Shown here piece by piece: positions 40,310 through 48,420 of a DNA stretch of 64,000 nt. The notes below the pieces were generated by a model that was given only the letters and a program-made list of their open reading frames with translations, was not told the DNA's origin and did not search any database. The stretch is taken from NCBI GenBank assembly GCA_038231215.1, contig JBBRLS010000003.1, positions 62,001 to 126,000 of the forward strand, written 5' to 3'. Position numbers and translations under genes: made by a program. Source of the DNA: Schlegelella_A sp038231215 (GTDB lineage: Bacteria > Pseudomonadota > Gammaproteobacteria > Burkholderiales > Burkholderiaceae_C). Numbering within the stretch: the stretch's first letter is position 1; the number at the start of each line of letters is the position of its first letter.

Positions 40310-41564
40310 CCCGCCGCGCGGCGCGCCGGTCGCCGTCACAGGCGCAGGCGTCGTCAGCCCGATCGGCAACACGCTGGCCGACTTCGATTCGGCGCTCTTC
40401 GCCGGCCGCTCCGCGGTGCGCGCACAGGCGCTCGACCTGCCCGGCTTCGAGCTGCCGCCGGCACCCGTCGCTTCGGCCGACTTCGATGCGGCGGCAATGG
40501 TCGGGCCCTCGCGCGTGCCGCTCGACCGGGCGACGGCGATGGCGCTGGCCGCGGCGCGCGACGCCGCACGCGCCGCGAAGCTCGAGCCCGGAACCTACGA
40601 CGGCGAGCGGCTCGGCATCTTCTGGGGCAGCGGCATGGCCGGCGCGGCGACCTTCGAAGCCACCTGTCGCACCGTCTACGCAGATCGTCGCCGCATGCGG
40701 CCGACCAGCGTCGTGACGACGATGCCGAACGCGCCGGTCGCCGAGATCGCCCTGCTCTTCGGCGCGCGCGGCGCGGCGCTCGCGTATGCCTGCGCCTGTG
40801 CGTCGTCTGCGGTGGCGATCGGTGAAGCGATGCGCGCGATCCGCGCCGGCTGGATCGACATCGCCATCTGCGGCGGCAGCGAATCGATGCTGATGCCGGG
40901 CATGCTCGCGAGCTGGCAGGCTTTGCGCGTGCTGGCGCCGATCGGCGCGTCGACGGCGGCGAGCGATGCGGCGCGCGTCGCGGCCGCCTGCCGGCCTTTC
41001 GCTGCCGAACGCGCCGGCTTCGCGCTCGGCGAAGCGGCGGCCGCCTTCGTCCTCGAATCGACGGCACACGCCGCAGCACGCGGCGCCAAGGCCGAGGCGA
41101 TGCTCGCCGGCTACGCGACCAATTGCGATGGCGTGCACATCACCAACCCCGATGCCGCAGGCCAGACGCGCGCCATGACGGCGGCGCTTGTCGACGCCGG
41201 CCTCGCACCCGGCGACATCGGCTACGTCAATGCGCACGGCACGGCGACGACGGCCGGCGACGCCGCCGAAGCCGAATCGGTCGAGCGCGTGTTCGGCGCC
41301 GGCGACGTGCCGGTGAGTTCGACCAAGGCGATCCATGGCCATCTGCTCGGCGCCAGCGGCGCTGTCGAGTTGCTGGCCGCGCTCCGCGCGATGCACGCGG
41401 GGAGACTGCCGCCGACCGCGAACACCGAAGTCGCCGACCCGGCGTTCGCGATCGACCTGGTGCTGCGTGCCGCGCGTGAAAGCGGCGGGCTCCGGGCGGT
41501 AATGTCGAACTCGTTCGCGTTCGGCGGCACGAACGCAGTGCTCATCGCGACGCGAGCCGCCTAA
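40293..41564 (+). CDS. Beta-ketoacyl-ACP synthase (KAS II-type)
   Basis: A 423-residue condensing enzyme with the full Cys-His-His triad: Cys169 in ACASSAVAIG, then VNAHGTATTAGD and STKAIHGHLLGASGA. C-terminal MSNSFAFGGTNAVLI is family-typical. It lacks neighbouring fatty-acid genes; the ACP before it and the polyene cluster about 6 kb beyond suggest it supplies the missing chain-extending ketosynthase. APE ketosynthases often need a chain-length-factor partner (ApeC in E. coli); none is in the window. Lies between lolA and rarA, opposite to both. Confidence 0.92.
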   Translation: MPLSPSPPRGAPVAVTGAGVVSPIGNTLADFDSALFAGRSAVRAQALDLPGFELPPAPVASADFDAAAMVGPSRVPLDRATAMALAAARDAARAAKLEPGTYDGERLGIFWGSGMAGAATFEATCRTVYADRRRMRPTSVVTTMPNAPVAEIALLFGARGAALAYACACASSAVAIGEAMRAIRAGWIDIAICGGSESMLMPGMLASWQALRVLAPIGASTAASDAARVAAACRPFAAERAGFALGEAAAAFVLESTAHAAARGAKAEAMLAGYATNCDGVHITNPDAAGQTRAMTAALVDAGLAPGDIGYVNAHGTATTAGDAAEAESVERVFGAGDVPVSSTKAIHGHLLGASGAVELLAALRAMHAGRLPPTANTEVADPAFAIDLVLRAARESGGLRAVMSNSFAFGGTNAVLIATRAA

Positions 41565-41576
41565 CCGTCGCGAAGC

Positions 41577-42200
41577 CTACTGCTCGATCACGTCGGCGCC
41601 GGCGGGCGGCGTGAAGCGGAAAGTCTCCGCGGGCACCGCGGCGTTGGCTGTGAATGCCTCGAAGCGAAGCGTCGACTGCTGACCGAAGCTGTCGACGATC
41701 TCGAGCGCAGCGAGGTCCTTGCCGCGAAAGCCGACACGTACCGACTGGAACGCGCCGTCCTTCGCCTTCGGCTTCGCCTCGGCCCATTCGAGGCCGTCGC
41801 GCGCGGGCAGGTTCGAAAGCTCGAAGTCCTTGTCGAGCGAACCGCCGGCGAGCAAGGCGGCCGGCGTGGCGCCGAGCGCCTGCGTGATGCGGCGCGAGCT
41901 GACCTGGTTCAAATCGCGGTCATAGATCCAGACCTTCTCGCCGTCGGCGACTATCGTCTGCTCGAAGGGTTTGGCGTAAGCAAAGCGAAAGCGGTTCGGG
42001 CGGGCGAAGTCGAAGCTGCCGCTCGAACTCTTCTTCTTCGCGCCGTCGGGCGAGGTCACGGTCTGCGTGAACTGCGCGTGCCCGCTCTTCACGTCGCGCA
42101 CGAACTCGCGCAGCGTGTCGACCGGTGCTGCAGATGCAACCAGCGCCGTCGTCAGCCCGCACACGACGAGTGTCGAAGCGAAGAAGCGGTGCCGCGTCAT
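41577..42200 (-). CDS. lolA: Outer-membrane lipoprotein chaperone LolA
   Basis: A 207-residue periplasmic carrier that moves lipoproteins from LolCDE to LolB. Signal peptide (FASTLVVCGLTTALVASAAP), then LREFVRDVKSGHAQFTQTVTSPDG, SGSFDFARPNRFRFAYAKPFEQTIVADGEKVWIYDRDLNQV (family strand order) and LDKDFELS. Its ATG overlaps the ftsK stop by 4 bp. This is the housekeeping copy; the LolA-like protein at 23997 is a diverged cluster member. Confidence 0.94.
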   Translation of the reverse strand: MTRHRFFASTLVVCGLTTALVASAAPVDTLREFVRDVKSGHAQFTQTVTSPDGAKKKSSSGSFDFARPNRFRFAYAKPFEQTIVADGEKVWIYDRDLNQVSSRRITQALGATPAALLAGGSLDKDFELSNLPARDGLEWAEAKPKAKDGAFQSVRVGFRGKDLAALEIVDSFGQQSTLRFEAFTANAAVPAETFRFTPPAGADVIEQ

Positions 42201-44530
42201 TCCGCTCGCGCCGGAACGAGGATGTCCCGATTGCCGTTGGTTGCCATGCCCGATACGAGGCCCGATTTCTCCATTTGTTCCAGCAATCGCGCGGCCCGGT
42301 TGTAGCCGATGCGCAAATGCCGCTGCACGAGCGAGATCGAGGCACGACGATGCTGCAGCACGATGCCGACGGCCTGGTCGTACATCGGATCGTTTTCGCC
42401 GCCGCCGACACCCGCCTCGCCGGCGAGCGCGTCGCCGCCCTCGCCGTCGAGCGTGCCGCCTTCGAGGATGCCGGCGATATAGTTGGGCTGCCCCTGCGTC
42501 TTCAGATAGGCGACGACGCGATGCACCTCGTCGTCGCTCACAAAAGCGCCGTGCACGCGGATCGGCATGCCGCTGCCCGAAGGCAGGTAGAGCATGTCGC
42601 CCATGCCGAGCAGCGCTTCGGCGCCCGACTGGTCGAGGATGGTCCGCGAGTCGATCTTGCTCGAGACCTGGAACGAGAGCCGGGTCGGGATGTTGGCCTT
42701 GATCAGGCCGGTGATGACGTCGACGCTCGGCCGCTGCGTGGCGAGGATCAGGTGCACGCCCGAGGCGCGCGCCTTCTGCGCCAGGCGCGCGATCAGCTCC
42801 TCGATCTTCTTGCCGACGACCATCATCAGGTCGGCCAGCTCGTCGATGACGATGACAATGTAGGGCAGACGTTCGAGCGGCTCGGGCGCGTCGGGCGTGA
42901 GGCTGAACGGATTCGGCAACGACTCCCCGCGCTCGGCCGCTTCGGCCAGCTTCTTGTTGTAGCCGGCGACGTTGCGCACGCCGAGCTTGCTCATGAGCTT
43001 GTAGCGCCGCTCCATTTCACCGACGCCCCAGTTGAGCGCGTTTGCGGCCTGCTTCATGTCGGTGACGACGGGGCAGAGCAAGTGCGGAATGCCTTCGTAG
43101 ACGCTCATCTCGAGCATCTTCGGATCGATGAGGATGAGCCGCACGTCGCGCGCTTCGGCCTTGTAGAGCAGCGACAGGATCATCGCGTTGATGCCGACCG
43201 ATTTACCCGCGCCGGTCGTGCCCGCAACCAGGCAGTGCGGCATCTTCACGAGGTCAGCGACAACGGGAATGCCGACGATGTCCTTGCCGAGGCCGATGGT
43301 GAGCTGCGAGCCCGAGTCGGCATAGGCCTGCGAGCCCAGCACTTCCGAGAGGCGGATCGTCTGCCGCTTGGCGTTGGGCAGTTCGAGTGCCATCGTCGTC
43401 TTGCCGGGGATCGTCTCGACGACGCGGATCGACACCAGGCTGAGGCTGCGCGCCAGGTCCTTGGCGAGGTTGACGACCTGCGCGCCCTTTACGCCGACGG
43501 CCGGCTCGATCTCGTAGCGCGTGATGACCGGGCCTGGCGAAGCGGCGACGACCCGCACCTCGACGCCGAAGTCCTTGAGCTTTTTCTCGATCAGCCGCGA
43601 GGTCATCTCGAGCGTCTCGCTGCTCACCGTCTCCTGGCGCTGCGGCGCCGAGTCGAGGAGGTCGACTTGCGGCAACTTGGTGTCGACCAGCTCGGTGAAG
43701 AGCGGCTTCTGCCGCTCCTTGACGACGCGCGTGCTCTTCGGCACATCGACCAGCGTCGGCTCGATGACGATGGGCAGATGCTGCTCGTGAAGCTCGTGCT
43801 CGACCTCGACGATTTCCTCGCGCTCGCGCATCGCCTCTTCGCCCAGGCGCACGTCTTCGGCGCGCTCGATGCGCGACGCGCGGCGCGAGCGGAGCGATTC
43901 GATGGCCCGGCCGATGCGCTCGGCGGCGCCCAGCCACGAGAAGCCGAGGCCGAGCGAGACGCCGGCGACGAGCACGGCGATCCACAGGACGCCCGAGCCG
44001 GCGAAGCCAAGGAAGGACTGGCTCGCCTTGCCGAGCGAATAGCCGAGCACGCCACCGGCATTGCCGCCGGCGACCATCGTCTCCCACTGGTAGAGGCGCG
44101 TCCATTCGAGCGAGGCGCTCGCGGCGAGGAGCAAGCCGAGGCCGAGCCAGAGATGCCAGGCCGGCGTGTCCTTGGCCGCAGGCGGCGCACCGGCATTGGC
44201 ACGAAGCACCCGTGCCAGTCCGCCGAGCCAGGCGCGCGCGGCGACCGGCAGCGCCCACCACACCGAGTAGCCGACAAGGAAGAGCGCGACGTCCGAGAAC
44301 CAGGCGCCGGCGACACCCGCCTTGTTCTGAAGGGAACCACCGCTGCCCGAGGTCGAGAAGCCGGGATCGGACGCGCTGTGCGTGGCCAGGGCGATCAAGG
44401 CAAGGGTCCAGGCGACGGCGCCGGCCAGCAAGGCGAGTTGCGTGCGCCAGGTCGGCGCGGGTGCGGCGGGCGCCGCACCCGCTGCGTCGGACCCGCCTTC
44501 GTAGCGGAGCGATCCGAGAGGAAAGGTCAT
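42197..44530 (-). CDS. ftsK: DNA translocase FtsK
   Basis: A 777-residue septal DNA pump that clears chromosome termini and activates XerCD recombination. Four N-terminal membrane helices (for example TQLALLAGAVAWTLALIAL, LWLGLGLLLAASASL), a short linker, the motor with Walker A AGTTGAGKSVGINAM and Walker B VIVIDELADLMM, and the gamma winged-helix domain (YDQAVGIVLQHRRASISLVQRHLRIGYNRAARLLEQM) that reads KOPS. I chose ATG at 44530; the longer frame runs through a dispersed repeat. Confidence 0.96.
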   Translation of the reverse strand: MTFPLGSLRYEGGSDAAGAAPAAPAPTWRTQLALLAGAVAWTLALIALATHSASDPGFSTSGSGGSLQNKAGVAGAWFSDVALFLVGYSVWWALPVAARAWLGGLARVLRANAGAPPAAKDTPAWHLWLGLGLLLAASASLEWTRLYQWETMVAGGNAGGVLGYSLGKASQSFLGFAGSGVLWIAVLVAGVSLGLGFSWLGAAERIGRAIESLRSRRASRIERAEDVRLGEEAMREREEIVEVEHELHEQHLPIVIEPTLVDVPKSTRVVKERQKPLFTELVDTKLPQVDLLDSAPQRQETVSSETLEMTSRLIEKKLKDFGVEVRVVAASPGPVITRYEIEPAVGVKGAQVVNLAKDLARSLSLVSIRVVETIPGKTTMALELPNAKRQTIRLSEVLGSQAYADSGSQLTIGLGKDIVGIPVVADLVKMPHCLVAGTTGAGKSVGINAMILSLLYKAEARDVRLILIDPKMLEMSVYEGIPHLLCPVVTDMKQAANALNWGVGEMERRYKLMSKLGVRNVAGYNKKLAEAAERGESLPNPFSLTPDAPEPLERLPYIVIVIDELADLMMVVGKKIEELIARLAQKARASGVHLILATQRPSVDVITGLIKANIPTRLSFQVSSKIDSRTILDQSGAEALLGMGDMLYLPSGSGMPIRVHGAFVSDDEVHRVVAYLKTQGQPNYIAGILEGGTLDGEGGDALAGEAGVGGGENDPMYDQAVGIVLQHRRASISLVQRHLRIGYNRAARLLEQMEKSGLVSGMATNGNRDILVPARAE

Positions 44531-44577
44531 CCGCGAATTGTGCGCGATGCTCCCGTCATCCTTGCTGCATCGCGTGC

Positions 44578-44644
44578 TGTCGTCCTGAGCGAAGTGAAGG
44601 ATCTCATTGCCGCGCCGGGATCCTTCGCTTCGCTCAGGATGACA
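44578..44644. repeat. Dispersed palindromic repeat upstream of ftsK
   Basis: Two 26-nt arms (44578-44603 and 44619-44644) form an imperfect inverted repeat around CCTGAGCGAAG...GGATC and GATCC...CTTCGCTCAGG. This is the widespread repeat that translates as HPERSEGS / FAQDD in misread frames. It lies between ftsK and the Crp-family gene and may act as a transcript hairpin. Only this copy was seen in the window. Confidence 0.8.
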
Positions 44645-44670
44645 AAGGACACGGCGCGCTAGGGACAGGC

Positions 44671-45336
44671 TCAGGCCGTGAGCTGTTCCTTGATCACGAC
44701 CCAGCCGTTCTCCTGTGTCTGCACCATGCCTCGGCCTTCGAGGTCCTTCATGACCCGGCTGACCATCTCGCGCGAGGCGCCGACGACCTTGGCAAGGTCC
44801 TGCCGCGAGACCTTGTTGCGGATGATCTTGACCTCGCCTTCCATCTCCGCCATGTCGAGCAGCGTGCGCGCGACGCGGCCGTAGACGTCGAGCAGGGCGA
44901 GCGACTCGATCTGCCGGTCGGCGCTGCGCAGGCGCTGCACGAGGCCACGCATGATCGCGTAGGAGAGGCTGGAGTTCTCCGGGAGGCAGCGCGCGAACTC
45001 GGTGCGGCCGAGGATGAGCATGTCGGTCTGCACCTCGGCACGCACCGTCGCCGAGTGCGGCTCGTTGTCGATCAGGCTCATCTCGCCGACGTAGTCGCCC
45101 GACTGCAGCACCGCGAGGATGACCTCGCGGCCGCGTGAATCGGCGGTCAGCACGCGCGCCCGACCCGTGAGCAGGATGAACAGCGCATTCGACTTCTTGT
45201 TGTGCTCGACGACGATCTCGCCGCGGCGAAAGCGCCGCTTGACGACGCTGTCGGCGATGCCCTGGGCCTGCTCGTTGGTGAGCAGCGAGAACAACGGCAC
45301 GCGCCGGATGAGATCGAGATTCGAGAGCATCGCCAT
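44671..45336 (-). CDS. Crp/Fnr-family transcriptional regulator
   Basis: A 221-residue regulator with an N-terminal cyclic-nucleotide-binding-like barrel (FRRGEIVVEHNKKSNALFILLTGRARV, GDYVGEMSLIDNEPHSATVRA) and a C-terminal winged helix (VSRQDLAKVVGASREMVSRVMKDLEGRGMV). No N-terminal Fe-S cysteines are present, so it is not Fnr. The effector is unknown. It is divergent from trxB across a 162-bp gap and upstream of ftsK on the same strand. Confidence 0.92.
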   Translation of the reverse strand: MAMLSNLDLIRRVPLFSLLTNEQAQGIADSVVKRRFRRGEIVVEHNKKSNALFILLTGRARVLTADSRGREVILAVLQSGDYVGEMSLIDNEPHSATVRAEVQTDMLILGRTEFARCLPENSSLSYAIMRGLVQRLRSADRQIESLALLDVYGRVARTLLDMAEMEGEVKIIRNKVSRQDLAKVVGASREMVSRVMKDLEGRGMVQTQENGWVVIKEQLTA

Positions 45337-45498
45337 CGCTGAACCTTTCTTGTGAGCCTGCGCGTCGGTCGACGCGGCGTGAAAATATCACGGTGCTTCG
45401 GACGGGGCTATTGTCGCCATTACGAGAGTTGACGCCAGCCGGTTGCAACCCCATGTCAGACTGGCGCGACGCGTGCCACCTCGAGCCTCCACTTTTCC

Positions 45499-46452
45499 AT
45501 GAACACCACTGCCCAGCATGCCGGCGTCCTCATCCTCGGTTCCGGCCCGGCCGGCTACACCGCGGCGCTCTATGCGGCGCGCGCCAACCTGAAGCCAGTG
45601 CTCGTGACGGGCATCGCCCAGGGCGGCCAGCTCATGACGACAACCGACGTCGACAACTGGCCGGCCGACGTCGACGGCGTGATGGGCCCCGACCTGATGC
45701 AGCGCTTCCTCAAGCACGCCGAGCGCTTCGATACCAAGGTCCTGTTCGACCACATCAACGAGGTCGACCTGTCGAAGCGCCCCTTCACCCTGCGCGGCGA
45801 CACCGACCCGTACACCTGCGACGCCCTCATCATCGCCACCGGCGCCTCGGCCAAATACCTCGGCCTGCCCTCGGAGCAGGCCTTCATGGGCAAGGGCGTG
45901 AGCGGCTGCGCCACCTGCGACGGCTTCTTCTATCGCGGCCAGGAGGTGGCGGTGGTCGGCGGCGGCAACACCGCCGTCGAAGAAGCGCTCTACCTCTCCA
46001 ACATCGCCTCCAAGGTGCACGTCGTGCACCGCCGCGACAAGTTCCGCGCCGAGGCGATCCTGGTCGACAAGCTGATGGCCAAGGTCGCCAGCGGCAAGAT
46101 GGAGCTGCATCTCTGGTCGACGCTCGACGAGGTGCTGGGCGACGCTTCGGGAGTGACCGGTGTGCGCATCAAGAGCACGAAGGACGGCGCGACCTCGGAG
46201 ATCCCGCTCACCGGCTGCTTCATCGCCATCGGCCACCAGCCCAACACCGACATCTTCAAGGGCCAGCTCGAGATGCGGGACGGCTACATCCTGACGAAGA
46301 CCGGTCTCGACGGCTTTGCGACGATGACGAGCGTGCCGGGCGTATTTGCAGCCGGCGACGTACAGGATCACGTCTACCGGCAGGCGATCACGAGCGCCGG
46401 GACGGGCTGCATGGCGGCGCTCGACGCGCAGCGCTTTCTCGAGCAGGCGTGA
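45499..46452 (+). CDS. trxB: Thioredoxin reductase
   Basis: A 317-residue NADPH-dependent flavoenzyme that reduces thioredoxin. FAD motif ILGSGPAGYTAALYAARA, redox-active CATC in SGCATCDGFFYR, NADPH motif VVGGGNTAVEEALYL and the C-terminal FAVGDVQD-like segment AAGDVQDHVYRQAITSAGTG. Length is standard. It is divergent from the Crp-family gene and followed by the rpmB promoter. Confidence 0.96.
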   Translation: MNTTAQHAGVLILGSGPAGYTAALYAARANLKPVLVTGIAQGGQLMTTTDVDNWPADVDGVMGPDLMQRFLKHAERFDTKVLFDHINEVDLSKRPFTLRGDTDPYTCDALIIATGASAKYLGLPSEQAFMGKGVSGCATCDGFFYRGQEVAVVGGGNTAVEEALYLSNIASKVHVVHRRDKFRAEAILVDKLMAKVASGKMELHLWSTLDEVLGDASGVTGVRIKSTKDGATSEIPLTGCFIAIGHQPNTDIFKGQLEMRDGYILTKTGLDGFATMTSVPGVFAAGDVQDHVYRQAITSAGTGCMAALDAQRFLEQA

Positions 46453-46458
46453 CTGCTC

Positions 46459-46464
46459 TATAAT
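46459..46464 (+). promoter_or_regulatory. Likely -10 box of the rpmB-rpmG operon
   Basis: A consensus TATAAT, rare in such GC-rich DNA, 7 bases after the trxB stop and 78 bases before the rpmB start. The -35 region at the usual distance (TTTCTC) is weak. Inferred main promoter for rpmB-rpmG. Confidence 0.55.
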
Positions 46465-46541
46465 CGTAGGCTTTGCTGCAAACGAGCGCCTCGGGCGCCA
46501 ACCGCCGCAACCCCCTTCAGTTCAAGATACGGAGAAGCGTC

Positions 46542-46775
46542 ATGGCACGCGTCTGTCAAGTCACGGGCAAGCGCCCGATGGTCGGGAACAATGTTTCCCA
46601 CGCCAACAACAAAACGAAGCGTCGCTTCCTGCCCAACCTGCACTACCGCCGGTTCTGGGTCGAGAACGAGAACCGCTGGGTGCGCCTGCGCATCAGCAAC
46701 GCGGCGCTCCGCCTGATCGACAAGGTCGGCATCGAGCAGGTCGTCGCCGATCTGCGCGCGCGCGGCGAAATCTAA
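46542..46775 (+). CDS. rpmB: 50S ribosomal protein L28
   Basis: A 77-residue ribosomal protein: MARVCQVTGKRPMVGNNVSH then ANNKTKRRFLPNLHYRRFW, as in other bacterial L28. The ribosome site GGAGAAG precedes the ATG. Zinc-binding cysteines of C+ forms are absent apart from Cys5. Co-transcribed with rpmG 12 bp downstream. Confidence 0.97.
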   Translation: MARVCQVTGKRPMVGNNVSHANNKTKRRFLPNLHYRRFWVENENRWVRLRISNAALRLIDKVGIEQVVADLRARGEI

Positions 46776-46787
46776 GGAGCCACAGCC

Positions 46788-46955
46788 ATGGCAAAGGGTG
46801 GACGCGAAAAGATCAAGATGGAGTCGAGCGCCGGCACCGGTCACTTCTACACGACCGACAAGAACAAGAAGACGACGCCGGAAAAGCTCGAGATGATGAA
46901 GTTCGATCCGAAGGCACGCAAGCACGTGACCTACAAGGAAACGAAGTTGAAATGA
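46788..46955 (+). CDS. rpmG: 50S ribosomal protein L33
   Basis: A 55-residue ribosomal protein reading MAKGGREKIKMESSAGTGHF, then YTTDKNKKTTPEKLEMMKFD and ending KHVTYKETKLK. It is the zinc-free form, since no CxxC pairs are present. AAGGAG lies upstream of the ATG. Short, so missed by length cut-offs, but unmistakable and in its usual place after rpmB. Confidence 0.97.
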   Translation: MAKGGREKIKMESSAGTGHFYTTDKNKKTTPEKLEMMKFDPKARKHVTYKETKLK

Positions 46956-46992
46956 CGCGGAGCGGGATCGCAGACCGATCCCTTTCCAAACA

Positions 46993-47020
46993 AAAAGGGG
47001 TCGCATACGCGACCCCTTTT
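46993..47020 (+). terminator. Rho-independent terminator of rpmB-rpmG
   Basis: AAAAGGGGTCGC, loop ATAC, GCGACCCCTTTT: a perfect 12-bp stem with A and T ends on the two sides. It lies 38 bases after the rpmG stop and is symmetrical, so it can also stop transcription coming from the desaturase side. Confidence 0.9.
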
Positions 47021-47039
47021 GCATTTGGCTGACCTTCAA

Positions 47040-47058
47040 GGGGTTGCGAAGCAACCCC
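47040..47058. terminator. Second hairpin between rpmG and the desaturase gene
   Basis: GGGGTTGC, loop GAA, GCAACCCC: an 8-bp perfect stem 24 bases beyond the desaturase stop (reading minus). No clear T-run follows. It may help end transcription of the desaturase gene. Confidence 0.45.
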
Positions 47059-47081
47059 GCTGAATTCAGCGAAGCGTCTGA

Positions 47082-48308
47082 TTACGCGTGTTGCACAGCC
47101 CGCAGGCGCAGTGCGAACTCCTGCAGGGCGGCGATGCCGCTCTCTTCGGCCTTGTGCAGCCAGGCTTGCAGGTCGGCGACGAGCTGCTCGGCAGAGACGC
47201 CGGTGCGCGTCCAGAGCTGGCGCAACTCTTCGCGCATGGCGACGAGCTTGGCGAGATACGGGCTCACCGCCACGGCCTCGGCGACCTGCCCTTTGACGGC
47301 CTGCGGAATCTTGTCGTCGTCGCGATGCAACCAGCGCCGTGCGACCACCATGTTGGCGAGCTTCGCGGCGCTGCCGGCGCCTTCGCTCTTCAGCCGCGCC
47401 ACTTCAGCGCCGCTGGCGTGGCGCAGGCTGCGCGCGTAATTGGCCATCACCTCGTAGCGGTTGGCGATGATCGCCTCCAGCGTCTTGCCGTCGGCGACGG
47501 GCTTGACGGTGCCTAGCTTGAGCTGCGGCGGCGTCTTGCGTACGGTGGCGAGGCCGAGCATCTCGAGGCCGCGGATGTAGGCCCAGCCGATGTCGAACTC
47601 GTAGGGCTTGACCGACAGCTTGGCCGAGGTCGGATAGGTGTGATGGTTGTTGTGCAACTCTTCACCGCCGATGACGATGCCCCACGGCGAAACGTTGCGG
47701 CTCGCGTCGGGCGCCTCGAAGTTGCGGTAGCCCCACCAGTGGCCGATGCCGTTGACGATGCCGGCGGCGGTGATCGGGATCCAGAGCATCTGCACCGCCC
47801 ACACCGTGACACCGATCGCGCCGAACAGCAGCAGGTCGATGATCAGCATGACGCCGACGCCCTGCCAGCTATAGCGCGTGTAGAGATTGCGCTCGATCCA
47901 GTCGTCAGGCGTGCCCATGCCGAACTTGGCGAGCGTTTCCTGGTTCTTGGCTTCGGTGCGATAGAGCTCGCTGCCGGTCAGGAGCACGGTCTTGATGCCA
48001 CGCGTCTGCGGGCTGTGCGGGTCGTCTTCGGTCTCGCACTTGGCGTGGTGCTTGCGGTGGATCGCCACCCATTCCCTCGTCACCATGCCGGTGGTGAGCC
48101 AGAGCCAGAAGCGGAAGAAGTGCGAGGGGATGGCGTGCAGATCGAGCGCGCGATGCGCCTGCGCCCGGTGCAGGAAGATCGTGACCGCGGCGATGGTGAT
48201 GTGGGTGGCGACCAGGGTGAATGCCAGGACCTCCCAGCCGTTGAACGACGAGAAGCCGTGCGCGAGCCAGTCGACCAGCGCATCGAACACCGAAATCAGC
48301 ACATTCAT
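47082..48308 (-). CDS. Acyl desaturase (delta-9 type, membrane di-iron)
   Basis: A 408-residue membrane desaturase with the three histidine boxes HRAQAH, HRKHH and HNNHH, plus the hydrophobic pairs of the family (EVLAFTLVATHITIAAVTIFLH, VMLIIDLLLFGAIGVTVWAV). It introduces a double bond into saturated acyl chains of membrane lipids. The last 110 residues form a charged helical extension often seen in beta-proteobacterial members. Convergent with rpmB-rpmG. Confidence 0.93.
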   Translation of the reverse strand: MNVLISVFDALVDWLAHGFSSFNGWEVLAFTLVATHITIAAVTIFLHRAQAHRALDLHAIPSHFFRFWLWLTTGMVTREWVAIHRKHHAKCETEDDPHSPQTRGIKTVLLTGSELYRTEAKNQETLAKFGMGTPDDWIERNLYTRYSWQGVGVMLIIDLLLFGAIGVTVWAVQMLWIPITAAGIVNGIGHWWGYRNFEAPDASRNVSPWGIVIGGEELHNNHHTYPTSAKLSVKPYEFDIGWAYIRGLEMLGLATVRKTPPQLKLGTVKPVADGKTLEAIIANRYEVMANYARSLRHASGAEVARLKSEGAGSAAKLANMVVARRWLHRDDDKIPQAVKGQVAEAVAVSPYLAKLVAMREELRQLWTRTGVSAEQLVADLQAWLHKAEESGIAALQEFALRLRAVQHA

Positions 48309-48420
48309 TGAATCAGCCTTGGCTATTTGCGTAGTTCCGACGATTCTATTCGACGGGTTTCCGTCGATACCCTTGGAAAGCGACGGTTATGACCGCTAGA
48401 TCGGGCCGCCCTGCGCTGGA

